Shown: piece after piece, positions 24,608-32,650 of the stretch | Layout: each line of letters opens with the position of its first letter | How positions within the stretch are numbered: the first letter of the stretch is position 1 | Source of the DNA: Candidatus Acidiferrales bacterium | GTDB lineage: Bacteria > Acidobacteriota > Terriglobia > Acidiferrales > UBA7541 | Assembly: GCA_031296075.1 (NCBI GenBank) | Contig: JARLGK010000163.1 | Coordinates: forward strand, 1-41,936 | Length of the DNA: 41,936 nucleotides | Direction: 5' to 3' | Position numbers and translations under genes: made by a program | Notes under the pieces: generated by a model | The model's input: only the letters and a program-made list of their open reading frames with translations | Database searches by the model: none | Told to the model about the DNA's origin: nothing

Positions 24608-25588
24608 ATGCTCATCAGGCGGCAGCCGGATTTGACCTACGCGGACGTGACACCCAAGGGCTTCTATATGGGCCGCCGAAACTTCTTGCTGGGACTCTTG
24701 GCGACGGGCGCAGCAGTCGAAGCATATAAGAAACTCCCCGGATTGGTTTCGGCCGCCTCTATCGGTTCAGTGCCTGTGAAGCTGGATGGCGTGGTCAAAT
24801 GGCCCGGCAGCACCACGGACACGCTGACCCCCATCGAAAAAGTCACGACCTATAATAACTACTACGAATTTGGCACCGATAAGGACGATCCCGCGAAAAA
24901 TGCCAAGAATTTCGTCACCTCACCATGGACGGTCTCAGTCGAAGGTGAAGTCGCCAAGCCGCGCAAGTTCACTATGGACGAAATCCTGAAGCTTGCGCCG
25001 CTTGAGGAGCGCATCTACAGGCACCGCTGCGTCGAGGCATGGTCCATCGTGGTGCCGTGGATCGGCTACTCGTTCAGCACCATCGCGAAATTAGTCCAGC
25101 CTACGGAGAAAGCCAAGTTCGTTGCTTTCGAGACGTACTACGATTCGAGACAGATGCCGTTGGGAAGTCAGGCGGGCATTCAGCTCCCGTACGTCGAGGG
25201 ACTCAGGCTCGACGAGGCTATGAATCCGCTGGCGCTGCTGTGCGTCGGCATGTACGGCGAGACGCTGCCGAATCAGGATGGCGCGCCAGTGCGCATGGTG
25301 ATCCCGTGGAAGTACGGGTTCAAGAGCATCAAATCGCTGGTGAAGATTCGATTCGTGAAGGGCCAGCCGCCAACCACATGGAATATGTACGGCGGAGGCA
25401 CCGAATACGGTTTCTATTCCAATGTGAATCCCAACGTGGACCATCCGCGATGGAGTCAGGCGTCGGAGCGCCGCTTGGGGCCGGGGCTTGGCTTGTTTAC
25501 GAAGAAGATTCCCACTCTGATGTTTAACGGCTACGGCGACCAGGTGGCGAGCATGTACAATGGCATGGACCTGCGCAAAAATTTCTGA
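24608..25588 (+). CDS. msrP: Methionine-sulfoxide reductase catalytic subunit MsrP
   Basis: A 326-residue periplasmic molybdopterin enzyme (YedY) that repairs oxidised Met in envelope proteins. A Tat-type signal is visible as GRRNFLLGLL (about 19-28). The Mo-ligating Cys141 lies in HRCVEAWSIVVPW, and YVEGLRLDEAMNPL and PWKYGFKSIKS are family motifs. GGAGG lies 7 bases before the ATG. Overall length is normal. msrQ follows after 11 bases. Confidence 0.93.
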   Translation: MLIRRQPDLTYADVTPKGFYMGRRNFLLGLLATGAAVEAYKKLPGLVSAASIGSVPVKLDGVVKWPGSTTDTLTPIEKVTTYNNYYEFGTDKDDPAKNAKNFVTSPWTVSVEGEVAKPRKFTMDEILKLAPLEERIYRHRCVEAWSIVVPWIGYSFSTIAKLVQPTEKAKFVAFETYYDSRQMPLGSQAGIQLPYVEGLRLDEAMNPLALLCVGMYGETLPNQDGAPVRMVIPWKYGFKSIKSLVKIRFVKGQPPTTWNMYGGGTEYGFYSNVNPNVDHPRWSQASERRLGPGLGLFTKKIPTLMFNGYGDQVASMYNGMDLRKNF

Positions 25589-25599
25589 CCGGAGCCGCG

Positions 25600-26256
25600 G
25601 TGCTGAACTCAGTCCTGACAAGCAAGTGGACAAAACTTGTTGTGTTTGCGGCTTGCCTCGTGCCGATCGCGGTGCTGGTTTGGCGGGGAATCCATCAGGA
25701 CCTGACTGCCGATCCAATCGCCTTCATCACGCACACAACCGGCGATTGGACGATCCGGTTCATCGTCATCACACTAGCGATCACTCCGCTTCGCAAGATA
25801 CTGCATCTGCCGCAACTGATCCGCTTCCGCAGAATGCTGGGGCTATTTGCGTTTTTTTACGTCTGCCTTCACTTCACTACTTGGATTTGGCTGGACAAGG
25901 GTTTTGTCTGGTCCGAGATGTGGAAGGACGTGGAGAAGCGCCGGTTCATCACCGTCGGCTTCACGGGTTTCGTACTGCTGATTCCGCTGGCAATCACCTC
26001 GACGGCCGGCTGGATTCGGCGTCTGGGCGGAAAGCGCTGGCAGATGCTGCACCGGCTCGTTTATGTCACCGCCGTTCTCGGCGTGATTCACTACTACTGG
26101 CTCGTCAAATCCGACGTCCGCAAGCCGCTGTTCTACGGCTTGCTCGTCGCGATCTTGCTGGCGTGGCGGTTCGCGACGTGGCTGATTGGCCGCCGCAGCC
26201 GTCCCACGGCGGGTAGCGTTCGCCGCGAAGCACCGGTCACGGCCGAGACGGCCTAG
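25600..26256 (+). CDS. msrQ: MsrQ, heme-binding membrane subunit of the MsrPQ system
   Basis: A 218-residue inner-membrane protein (YedZ family) with several helices and the ferric-reductase-like core: FFYVCLHFTTWIW and MLHRLVYVTAVLGVIHYYW carry the candidate heme His. TPLRKI and RRMLGLFAFFY are the usual motifs. It passes quinol electrons to MsrP. GTG start with GGAG 5 bases upstream. Confidence 0.92.
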   Translation: MLNSVLTSKWTKLVVFAACLVPIAVLVWRGIHQDLTADPIAFITHTTGDWTIRFIVITLAITPLRKILHLPQLIRFRRMLGLFAFFYVCLHFTTWIWLDKGFVWSEMWKDVEKRRFITVGFTGFVLLIPLAITSTAGWIRRLGGKRWQMLHRLVYVTAVLGVIHYYWLVKSDVRKPLFYGLLVAILLAWRFATWLIGRRSRPTAGSVRREAPVTAETA

Positions 26257-26455
26257 TAGATTCGTTGACCATTTCAGACCGCGCCGTACTTTCGCCTCAC
26301 GGTACGGCCGAACAGGCGAAGAGCTCTATTGGTACGAAGGTTAGCTGTCCCTCGGTTGCACCCCGGTACAGGTGAGTTCCCGCCGAGATACGCGTACAAT
26401 TTTCTGAGCATTTCTTGCAGCTCGGGACCGAACGAAATCGCATAAGGAGCCGCAA

Positions 26456-28363
26456 TTGAGACCGAAGGCGGGCGTCATCGTTTACGGCATCGCGCTGATC
26501 GGGCTGTGCGGGTGCGGCGTATCGAGTTCCGTTGGTGGCGGGACCTCTGCCCCGATAATCACTGCCCACCCGACCAACCAAGCTGTGGTGGTCGGGCAGA
26601 CGGCAACGTTCTCGGTATCGGCCATAGGAACCCCACCGCTCAGCTATCAATGGCAAAAGGGAAATGCAGACATCATGGGCGCGACTGCCGCCAGCTACAC
26701 GACGCCCGCGACCACGCTGGGCGACAGCGGCTCCACTTTTCGGGTTGTCGTGAGTAACAGCGTTAACCCGCCGGCGACGAGCAACGCAGCGACGCTGACG
26801 GTCAACGCCGCACCGCCGCCGAGTAGCGTCACAGTCCTCACATACCACAACGACATCGGTCGCACCGGATTGAATGCGAACGAAACGATCCTGACGACCG
26901 GTAATGTAAATTCGACGAAGTTCGGGAAGCTGGGATCTCTGTCCGTCACGGGACTCGTTGATGCAGAACCGCTCTATGTACCGAACCTGACCATCAACGG
27001 GGGTGCGCACAATGTCCTTTTCGTCGCGACGGAGGACGACATGGTTTACGCCTTCGACGCGGATACACCGGCAGCGCCTCTCTGGCAGGTGTCCGTGGCG
27101 CCCGCGGGTGAAACCTTCAGCGATGATCGGGGCTGCGGCCAGGTCACGCCCCACATCGGAGTCACTTCGACGCCTGTGATCGATCTCGCTGCGGGAACCC
27201 ACGGAACAATCTTTGTTGTTGCGATGTCGAAGACCGGCAGTACGTACCATCAGCGCCTGCACGCTCTTGATCTGACGACTGGTGCGGATTTGATGGCTGC
27301 CACGAACATTCAAGCGACCGCCTCTGGCACCGGCACGGGCAGTTCGGGAGGCACGCAGACGTTTAACCCGGCGTCGTACGAGGAGCGCGCGGCGCTGTTG
27401 TTGCTGAACGGCGTGATCTATAAGACGTGGACTTCGCATTGCGATGCCCCGAACTATACGAGCTGGGTGATTAGCTTCACCGAGTCCAACTTGCAGAGAC
27501 CGAGCGTACTCAACCTCACCGCGAACGGCACTTCGCAGAACGGGCAGGAAGGCGGCATCTGGATGGCGGGGGACGGCCCGGCCGCGGATTCGTCTGGATT
27601 CATCTATTTTCTGGTCGGCAATGGGACATTTGATACGATGCTCAGCGGCGGATTCCCGAACAACAATGACTATGGTAATTCGTTCATGAAGCTTTCGACG
27701 TCTGCAGGCAATTTGGCCGTGGCGGACTATTTCGCCATGAATAACGGCCAGGGCACCGCTGAATCGGAATCCAGTGCGGACACCGATCTTGGTTCGGGCG
27801 GCGAGATGCTTCTTCCAGACCTGAAAGACATCTCGAACAATACCCGCCATTTGGCAGTGGGCGCCGGCAAAGACTCGAACATGTACATCGTGGACCGCGA
27901 CAATATGGGCAAGTTCACGAGCAACGACACCGGTATCTACCAGGAATTGTCCGGTGCGCTGGCAGGGGGAGTATGGTCCGCGCCCGCATATTTCAACAAC
28001 ATTGTCTTCTATGGCTCGTCAGGGAACCATTTGCTGGCGTTCCCGATCTCAAATGCGAAGCTCGCCACGTCGCCTTCATCATCGAGCAGCCACTCATTCG
28101 GCTATCCGGGAACAACGCCCAGCGTTTCAGCTAACGGAACCGCGAATGGAATTGTGTGGACGCTGGAAGCGGGAAGCACTGGCACGCTACGGGCCTTCGA
28201 CGCGACAAATCTCAATACGGAACTCTACAACAGCGGCCAGGCCGGCTCACGCGACACCTTTTCCGACAATTCGAATGATAAATTCGTCACACCGATGATT
28301 GCAAACGGAAAAGTGTATGTCGGCACACCCGACGCACTCGTCGTCTTTGGATTGCTTCCATAG
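26456..28363 (+). CDS. Lipoprotein with Ig-like domain and PQQ-type beta-propeller
   Basis: A 635-residue protein using a TTG start (AGGAG 7 bases upstream). The N terminus has a lipobox (LIGLCGC; Cys at about residue 18-20), so it is likely lipidated. Next is an immunoglobulin-like domain (about 33-117: PIITAHPTNQAVVVGQTATFSV...YQWQKG). The C-terminal 500 residues carry repeated blade texts (LFVATEDDMVYAFDADTPAAPLWQ, VGAGKDSNMYIVDRD and KVYVGTPDALVVF) of a PQQ-like propeller. No active-site motif of a quinoprotein dehydrogenase is evident, so a binding or adhesion role is as likely as catalysis. Confidence 0.8.
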   Translation: MRPKAGVIVYGIALIGLCGCGVSSSVGGGTSAPIITAHPTNQAVVVGQTATFSVSAIGTPPLSYQWQKGNADIMGATAASYTTPATTLGDSGSTFRVVVSNSVNPPATSNAATLTVNAAPPPSSVTVLTYHNDIGRTGLNANETILTTGNVNSTKFGKLGSLSVTGLVDAEPLYVPNLTINGGAHNVLFVATEDDMVYAFDADTPAAPLWQVSVAPAGETFSDDRGCGQVTPHIGVTSTPVIDLAAGTHGTIFVVAMSKTGSTYHQRLHALDLTTGADLMAATNIQATASGTGTGSSGGTQTFNPASYEERAALLLLNGVIYKTWTSHCDAPNYTSWVISFTESNLQRPSVLNLTANGTSQNGQEGGIWMAGDGPAADSSGFIYFLVGNGTFDTMLSGGFPNNNDYGNSFMKLSTSAGNLAVADYFAMNNGQGTAESESSADTDLGSGGEMLLPDLKDISNNTRHLAVGAGKDSNMYIVDRDNMGKFTSNDTGIYQELSGALAGGVWSAPAYFNNIVFYGSSGNHLLAFPISNAKLATSPSSSSSHSFGYPGTTPSVSANGTANGIVWTLEAGSTGTLRAFDATNLNTELYNSGQAGSRDTFSDNSNDKFVTPMIANGKVYVGTPDALVVFGLLP

Positions 28364-28390
28364 GCTGCGACGGTCGGCGGGAAACCTGCG

Positions 28391-29881
28391 CTACTCGTCC
28401 TGATCCGGATGGACGCCCAGCCGATCGTTGTCCTCGCCTGCCGCAAGTGAACGAATGCACAGTTCGGTGCCGCTGACGCTGCACTGATATATCTGAGAGA
28501 CCGGCAGATCCTCCGGCTGCACCCTGTATTCGCCGTTCTCCATATCCACGGCAAGATTGTAATCGCTCAGAACGTACGGATTGCCCGGCAGCGCGCGGAC
28601 GCGAAATAACCCCGTCGACGGCTCATAATTGCCATAGCTGAAACAGCGGCCGATGCACGCGCGGTCCACCATGTGCTGGATCAACACGCGCGACCCCGGA
28701 GGCGGCAGAATCGTCGCCATCACGCGCCAGTTCGGCGGCAATTCGCTGACCAGTCGCACCACTTGTTGCTCCATTCGATTCACGGTGGCGGTGTCCTGAT
28801 ACAAGAACGAGAAGAAGACGACGGCAATGGCCGCGAAGCCTGCCAAATGCCACTTGCGAGGCTGCATCGCGCCGAGCAGGCAGCAGGCTAGAACGGCGGA
28901 AACGGACGTGACCCGCTCCGTCAGCAACGCAAGCGTCGCCGTGGGTGGCGGGAAGTGAATCCCTCCCGGCAATAGATGAACGGCCAATTCCACCAGAACA
29001 TAAAGCTGAAGTGGAATGGCGTAGGATTTCCAGAGGGTCGGTTCCCTCCTGCGGCAAATAATATCCACCGCGAGGGCGATGAACGCGAACGCGAGCAGCG
29101 CGATCTCGGGGACGCGATAGCGAGGCCCGAAAAGAAGCAATTGGTCGGCACCGTTGTACATGTAGGGTGGTCCCGCGCCACGATAGACATTGTAGTGTCC
29201 CCACAAATAGTGATGGAGCGCGACGAGTGACGCGCTTCCCGCCACGAAAAGCAGCAGTTGGTAGCGGCCCCGTGGCGCCATCTCTGCGATCAAAACATAC
29301 GCTGCCGCAGCCACTAGCCAGGCGAACCCCAATGGGTGCGCCACCAGAGCGAGCAACGCGAGCGCACCGGCGACCAGCCATTCCCAACTCCTGCCTCGCC
29401 ATAGAATCGCCAGGCTGAAAGACGCCAATCCCAGGGAGAGGTAGTAGTTGAAGAAGCCGAGATGAAACGTCCAGCCGTAGGTGAACAGGCCGATGCATGG
29501 CAGGAGACACCAAGGCGCTCGTCTCGTCGCTGCCGAGACCAGCGCAAAAATTCCCCAGAAAAAAATCAAGACAGCAAGCGAGACGGCGATTTTTTGCGCT
29601 GCGTGCAATCCGAAAAGTGCGCCGAAGCCACTCAGGAGAAAATCGAAGAGCACGTTGGTGCGCTGCGGAGCGATCCAGAGGCCGGGCGCTTGTCCGTGGC
29701 GGATCAGTTGCGCGAGCCACGCGTTGTAGAGATGGCTTCCGAGATCCGACGCGACGATCTCCCGATGCCAGAAGCACGGTACGAGGAGAACCGCAGAAGT
29801 CGCCAGAAATTCTAGCCAGAGCTGACGCACAAACCGCGCGGACGCCGGCAGGATAGCAGGCTCAAAGTGTCGGAACGGCAC
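28391..29881 (-). CDS. Multi-pass membrane protein, possible GT-C glycosyltransferase-like
   Basis: A 496-residue protein with about ten hydrophobic segments and a C-terminal soluble part (about 375-496) containing four Cys. The first loop has SDLGSHLYNAWLAQLIR, which resembles the acidic motif of GT-C polyprenyl-sugar transferases, but this is not decisive. The GTG start shares its first G with the TAG of the upstream PilZ gene (CTAGTG), so translation is probably coupled. PilZ next to a membrane sugar transferase would fit c-di-GMP-controlled polysaccharide or protein glycosylation. No named family recognised. Confidence 0.7.
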   Translation of the reverse strand: MPFRHFEPAILPASARFVRQLWLEFLATSAVLLVPCFWHREIVASDLGSHLYNAWLAQLIRHGQAPGLWIAPQRTNVLFDFLLSGFGALFGLHAAQKIAVSLAVLIFFWGIFALVSAATRRAPWCLLPCIGLFTYGWTFHLGFFNYYLSLGLASFSLAILWRGRSWEWLVAGALALLALVAHPLGFAWLVAAAAYVLIAEMAPRGRYQLLLFVAGSASLVALHHYLWGHYNVYRGAGPPYMYNGADQLLLFGPRYRVPEIALLAFAFIALAVDIICRRREPTLWKSYAIPLQLYVLVELAVHLLPGGIHFPPPTATLALLTERVTSVSAVLACCLLGAMQPRKWHLAGFAAIAVVFFSFLYQDTATVNRMEQQVVRLVSELPPNWRVMATILPPPGSRVLIQHMVDRACIGRCFSYGNYEPSTGLFRVRALPGNPYVLSDYNLAVDMENGEYRVQPEDLPVSQIYQCSVSGTELCIRSLAAGEDNDRLGVHPDQDE

Positions 29882-30300
29882 TAGCGTTGCGGTTTAGGAA
29901 GTGGTTTGTAAGCAAGTCGAGGACCGCCGGAGCGTTTGCGCTCGGAGGGATCCCAGTCAACGGGAGGGAAAGCGATGCGCCAGAAGAGCGGAGACGCCTC
30001 TGCGAATTCGACGCCTATTTCCGTCTTTCCGTTGTCCTTCTGTCCGAGAAACGTCACGGTGCAGGGCAGCTCTTCCGCAGTCTTCGTGTTGACGATCGCG
30101 ATTTCCTGATTCCGCGCAACGGGCGTGGCCACCCGCACCATGCAACCATGAGCGCTCACGGAAATCGTTTGGGCCTCTTCTTCGAAGGGCTGCGTCCCCC
30201 TTTTTCCGCGAACGAGCACGGGCATCGAGATATTGACGCGGTGCGAGCGCCGCCGATCGGAACTGGTCTCTGCGGGCGTTGGGGCTTTCATCTCGGCCAT
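29881..30300 (-). CDS. PilZ domain protein coupled to a membrane protein
   Basis: 139 residues from ATG 30300, which has GGGGAGAG 4-5 bases upstream; the frame extends to 30402 without support. The domain begins at RRRSHR, has TISVSAHGC in place of (D/N)xSxxG (Ser at the D/N position), and ends GVEFAEASPLFWRIAFPPVDW. It is paralogous to the PilZ protein at 284-664 but keeps the central Ser and Gly. The C-terminal tail is basic and Pro-rich. Probable effector or regulator of the coupled membrane protein; c-di-GMP binding is not certain. Confidence 0.82.
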   Translation of the reverse strand: MAEMKAPTPAETSSDRRRSHRVNISMPVLVRGKRGTQPFEEEAQTISVSAHGCMVRVATPVARNQEIAIVNTKTAEELPCTVTFLGQKDNGKTEIGVEFAEASPLFWRIAFPPVDWDPSERKRSGGPRLAYKPLPKPQR

Positions 30301-30535
30301 GAAGCTCTCCCCTGGGTCAGCTGGATGTGTTGGATCGTACCGGAACACTTTCTTGCCCGGGATGCCGGACAGGAACGACGACCTCGGGCTCTGCTCGTGC
30401 AATGCGCGGAGCTGCGCAAGCAGAGTCCATGCGATATTCTACACCCACGCGGAATGGTTCAAGCCCCCCATTGCTCCCAAGCTGGAACTATCGGTCAATA
30501 CCGGGAAATGTTTCGGCCTGGAGACGGAGGGAACG

Positions 30536-30865
30536 CTACGAGTCTCGGTCTGGTTTTGGCGCGTAGGGATATTTCAGGGGTTTGTGCGCATGGGATACGC
30601 GATATTCTTCCAGTTCCGCATCGCTCAAGTGAAAATGGCTTTTGGGCGGGTGATTCTCCGTTGCCGCAAGCTCGCGATGCAGTTTGTGGGAGCAAACGTC
30701 CGGCGCGTCCTGGTATCGCACGCGGCGGGAGTCAAATGCTGCATTGGTTATCGCGATTGTGTATTCGCGCGGCTCGGTTTCGCGCTCTCGAACGGTAAAC
30801 GTGTATTCGCGGACGAGGGGTTTTGCCTGAAAGCCGACGAATTGGACGATGATGTTTTCGCTCAC
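30536..30865 (-). CDS. Small protein of unknown function
   Basis: 109 residues with GTG start and AGGGA 4 bases upstream. The N-terminal half (IIVQFVGFQAKPLVREYTFTV then REYTIAITNAAFDSRRVRYQDAPDVC) looks like a beta-rich domain and the middle (HLSDAELEEYR) is helical; there is no signal peptide or transmembrane segment. Codon use resembles its neighbours and the frame lacks an equally good alternative. It is separated from the cold-shock gene by a strong terminator, so it has its own promoter. Function not known to me. Confidence 0.65.
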   Translation of the reverse strand: MSENIIVQFVGFQAKPLVREYTFTVRERETEPREYTIAITNAAFDSRRVRYQDAPDVCSHKLHRELAATENHPPKSHFHLSDAELEEYRVSHAHKPLKYPYAPKPDRDS

Positions 30866-30899
30866 GGGGTCCCTGAAACCGATTTCTTACCGCTGAAAA

Positions 30900-30933
30900 G
30901 AAAAGGCGGACCGGTTGTGCCGGTCCGCCTTTT
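30900..30933 (-). terminator. Intrinsic terminator of the cold-shock gene
   Basis: GGCGGACCGG (30905-30914) pairs perfectly with CCGGTCCGCC (30920-30929), loop of 5. On the minus strand TTTTCTTTT follows, on the plus strand TTTTGCTTT, so it can work in both directions. It starts 8 bases past the csp stop. Confidence 0.85.
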
Positions 30934-30940
30934 GCTTTGA

Positions 30941-31156
30941 CTAGAGGCTGGTGACGTTCGCTGCCTGCAGGCCCTTGGGGCCGCGGGTAACTTCGAATTC
31001 AACCGCCTGGCCTTCGTTCAGCGACTTGTATCCCTCCGCCTGGATGGCGGAGAAATGAACGAAAACATCCTCGCCGGACTGGCGCTGAATGAACCCGAAT
31101 CCCTTGCTGGCATTGAACCACTTCACTGTTCCTTGTTCTCTCACTGATGTACTCAC
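30941..31156 (-). CDS. Cold-shock domain protein (CspA family)
   Basis: A 71-residue single OB-fold RNA/DNA chaperone with [16 protein letters not shown] (RNP1), DVFVHFSAI (RNP2) and the end [13 protein letters not shown]. The track start is GTG 31156; a second GTG gives VREQGTVKW. No good ribosome site lies close to either, and GGAGG is about 40 bases upstream, so the start is uncertain by a few residues. It is followed by a strong terminator and preceded by a second, unexplained terminator-like hairpin. Confidence 0.92.
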   Translation of the reverse strand: MSTSVREQGTVKWFNASKGFGFIQRQSGEDVFVHFSAIQAEGYKSLNEGQAVEFEVTRGPKGLQAANVTSL

Positions 31157-31204
31157 TTTTCTTTTAAGCTATTTGTGCTTCTCGATCGCCTCCAGCCGTA
31201 CAAC

Positions 31205-31235
31205 AAAAAGGGCTGCAAGTGTGAACTTGCAGCCC
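31205..31235 (-). terminator. Terminator-like hairpin in the cold-shock gene leader
   Basis: An 11-bp perfect stem GGGCTGCAAGT / ACTTGCAGCCC (31210-31220 with 31225-31235, loop GTGA) is followed on the minus strand by TTTTT (31209-31205), 49 bases before the csp start. On the plus strand no T tract follows. No minus-strand gene lies upstream to be terminated; it may be a leader attenuator or the end of a small RNA. Confidence 0.65.
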
Positions 31236-31489
31236 CTTCAATCGAATCTAAAGGTGTTACAAGAGCAACAAACGCAGCACCAACATAACACGCTTTGGCC
31301 GGCAGTCCTAGTGAATTGTTCGCGCAGTTCGAATCGAGAAGCGCTTGCGCAGTAACGTGATAAGCAGAAACGGCAGACGTGTATTCGGTTAATTCTGTAC
31401 AATCGGAACCAGTTCGCCCATCAGAGACGCTGCGGCCGGCGAATCCCGGGCGCTTCGGACGGATTTTTCGAGTGCACCAAGATCACAAA

Positions 31490-32650
31490 ATGGAAGCCGA
31501 GCGCGAGCGGCTGCTTCGCGCGGCGCGGCGACTGATCATTAAGGTCGGCACGGCCACGGTGACGGGAGCCCAGGGCGAGCTGTGCCTCGAGCGCGTCGAG
31601 CCGATCGTCCGCTCCATCGCGGCTTTGATGAAGGAAGGCCGCCAGGTCGTACTGGTTTCTTCTGGCGCGGTAGGTCTTGGAAGGGGCTGGCTGGGACTTC
31701 ACCGTTCGCGGTTGAACGACCTGGTTACGAAACAAGCTTGCGCGGCTGTGGGCCAGGGCTTGCTGATGGACGCGTATAAGAGGTTGTTCGCCAAGTGGGA
31801 CATCAAGATCGCGCAAGTGCTGCTCACCGAGGAGGATTTTACGAATTGGGGGCGCTACTCGAACCTGCAGCACACCATGGAGAAACTGATCGGATTCGGA
31901 GTACTACCTATCGTCAACGAAAATGACACCGTCTCCACCGCGGAGCTGGAATCGGTTGCGGCGGGATCGCGTGTCGCCGCGTTTAGCGACAACGATCGTC
32001 TGGCGGCTCTGGTCATGAGCGGCCTCGAAGCGGACGCGCTGGTGCTCCTAACCAATGTGGACGGCTTGCTGCGCCGGGAATCCCAAAGCGGCGAAGCAGC
32101 GGACGTCATACCTCTGGTTAGCGAAGTTACTCCCGAGCTAATGGCGCTCGGCGCGGGACCCTCGGCGAGCGGGCGTGGCGGCATGCGGACCAAGCTCGAA
32201 GCGGCGGCGATTGCCATGAATTGCGGAGGGACGGCCATGATTGCCAACGGCAACATCGCGGATGCCCTCGATCGCATTTTCGCTGGCGAAAGAATCGGCA
32301 CAGCATTCTTGCCCGCGAAGCGGATGCGCGGAAAGCGGCGCTGGATCGCATATGCCGCAGGCGTCCGCGGGCGAGTGGTGGTGGATGCCGGCGCACACCG
32401 CGCCATTACCCAGGGGAAGGCGAGCCTCCTCGCTTCGGGCATCGTGCGCGTGGAAAACCACTTCGCATCCATGGACGTGGTGAGCATCGTGGATGCCGAC
32501 GGTCGCGAATTCGCGCTGGGCATCGCCAACTGCGCCAGTGGCGAGGCGGAAAAGTTTTCGGGAAAGAAGAGCAGTCGCGGTGCGCGGGATGCAGCTCCCG
32601 CTCCAGTCCTTGTCACGCGCGACAATATCGTGCTATTGCAGAAGTCATGA
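31490..32650 (+). CDS. proB: Glutamate 5-kinase
   Basis: A 386-residue enzyme phosphorylating glutamate for proline synthesis. Kinase domain texts: RLIIKVGTATVT, VLVSSGAVGLG, ANGN-region GGTAMIANG, PIVNENDTV and GRGGMRTKLEAA. A C-terminal PUA domain follows (about 280-360: RWIAYAAGVRGRVVVDAGA). The frame is open back to 31379, but ATG 31490 begins where the family starts; a GTG at 31472 is an alternative and neither has a strong ribosome site. ATGA overlap with proA. Confidence 0.93.
   Translation: MEAERERLLRAARRLIIKVGTATVTGAQGELCLERVEPIVRSIAALMKEGRQVVLVSSGAVGLGRGWLGLHRSRLNDLVTKQACAAVGQGLLMDAYKRLFAKWDIKIAQVLLTEEDFTNWGRYSNLQHTMEKLIGFGVLPIVNENDTVSTAELESVAAGSRVAAFSDNDRLAALVMSGLEADALVLLTNVDGLLRRESQSGEAADVIPLVSEVTPELMALGAGPSASGRGGMRTKLEAAAIAMNCGGTAMIANGNIADALDRIFAGERIGTAFLPAKRMRGKRRWIAYAAGVRGRVVVDAGAHRAITQGKASLLASGIVRVENHFASMDVVSIVDADGREFALGIANCASGEAEKFSGKKSSRGARDAAPAPVLVTRDNIVLLQKS

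Noticed and set aside
26297-27850. 517-residue minus-strand open frame
   Set aside because: Antisense to the Ig/PQQ lipoprotein gene; Arg-rich, no recognisable motif.
31325-31345. GTTCGAATC, which resembles a tRNA T-loop
   Set aside because: No paired T-stem, acceptor stem or cloverleaf could be drawn in the surrounding sequence.
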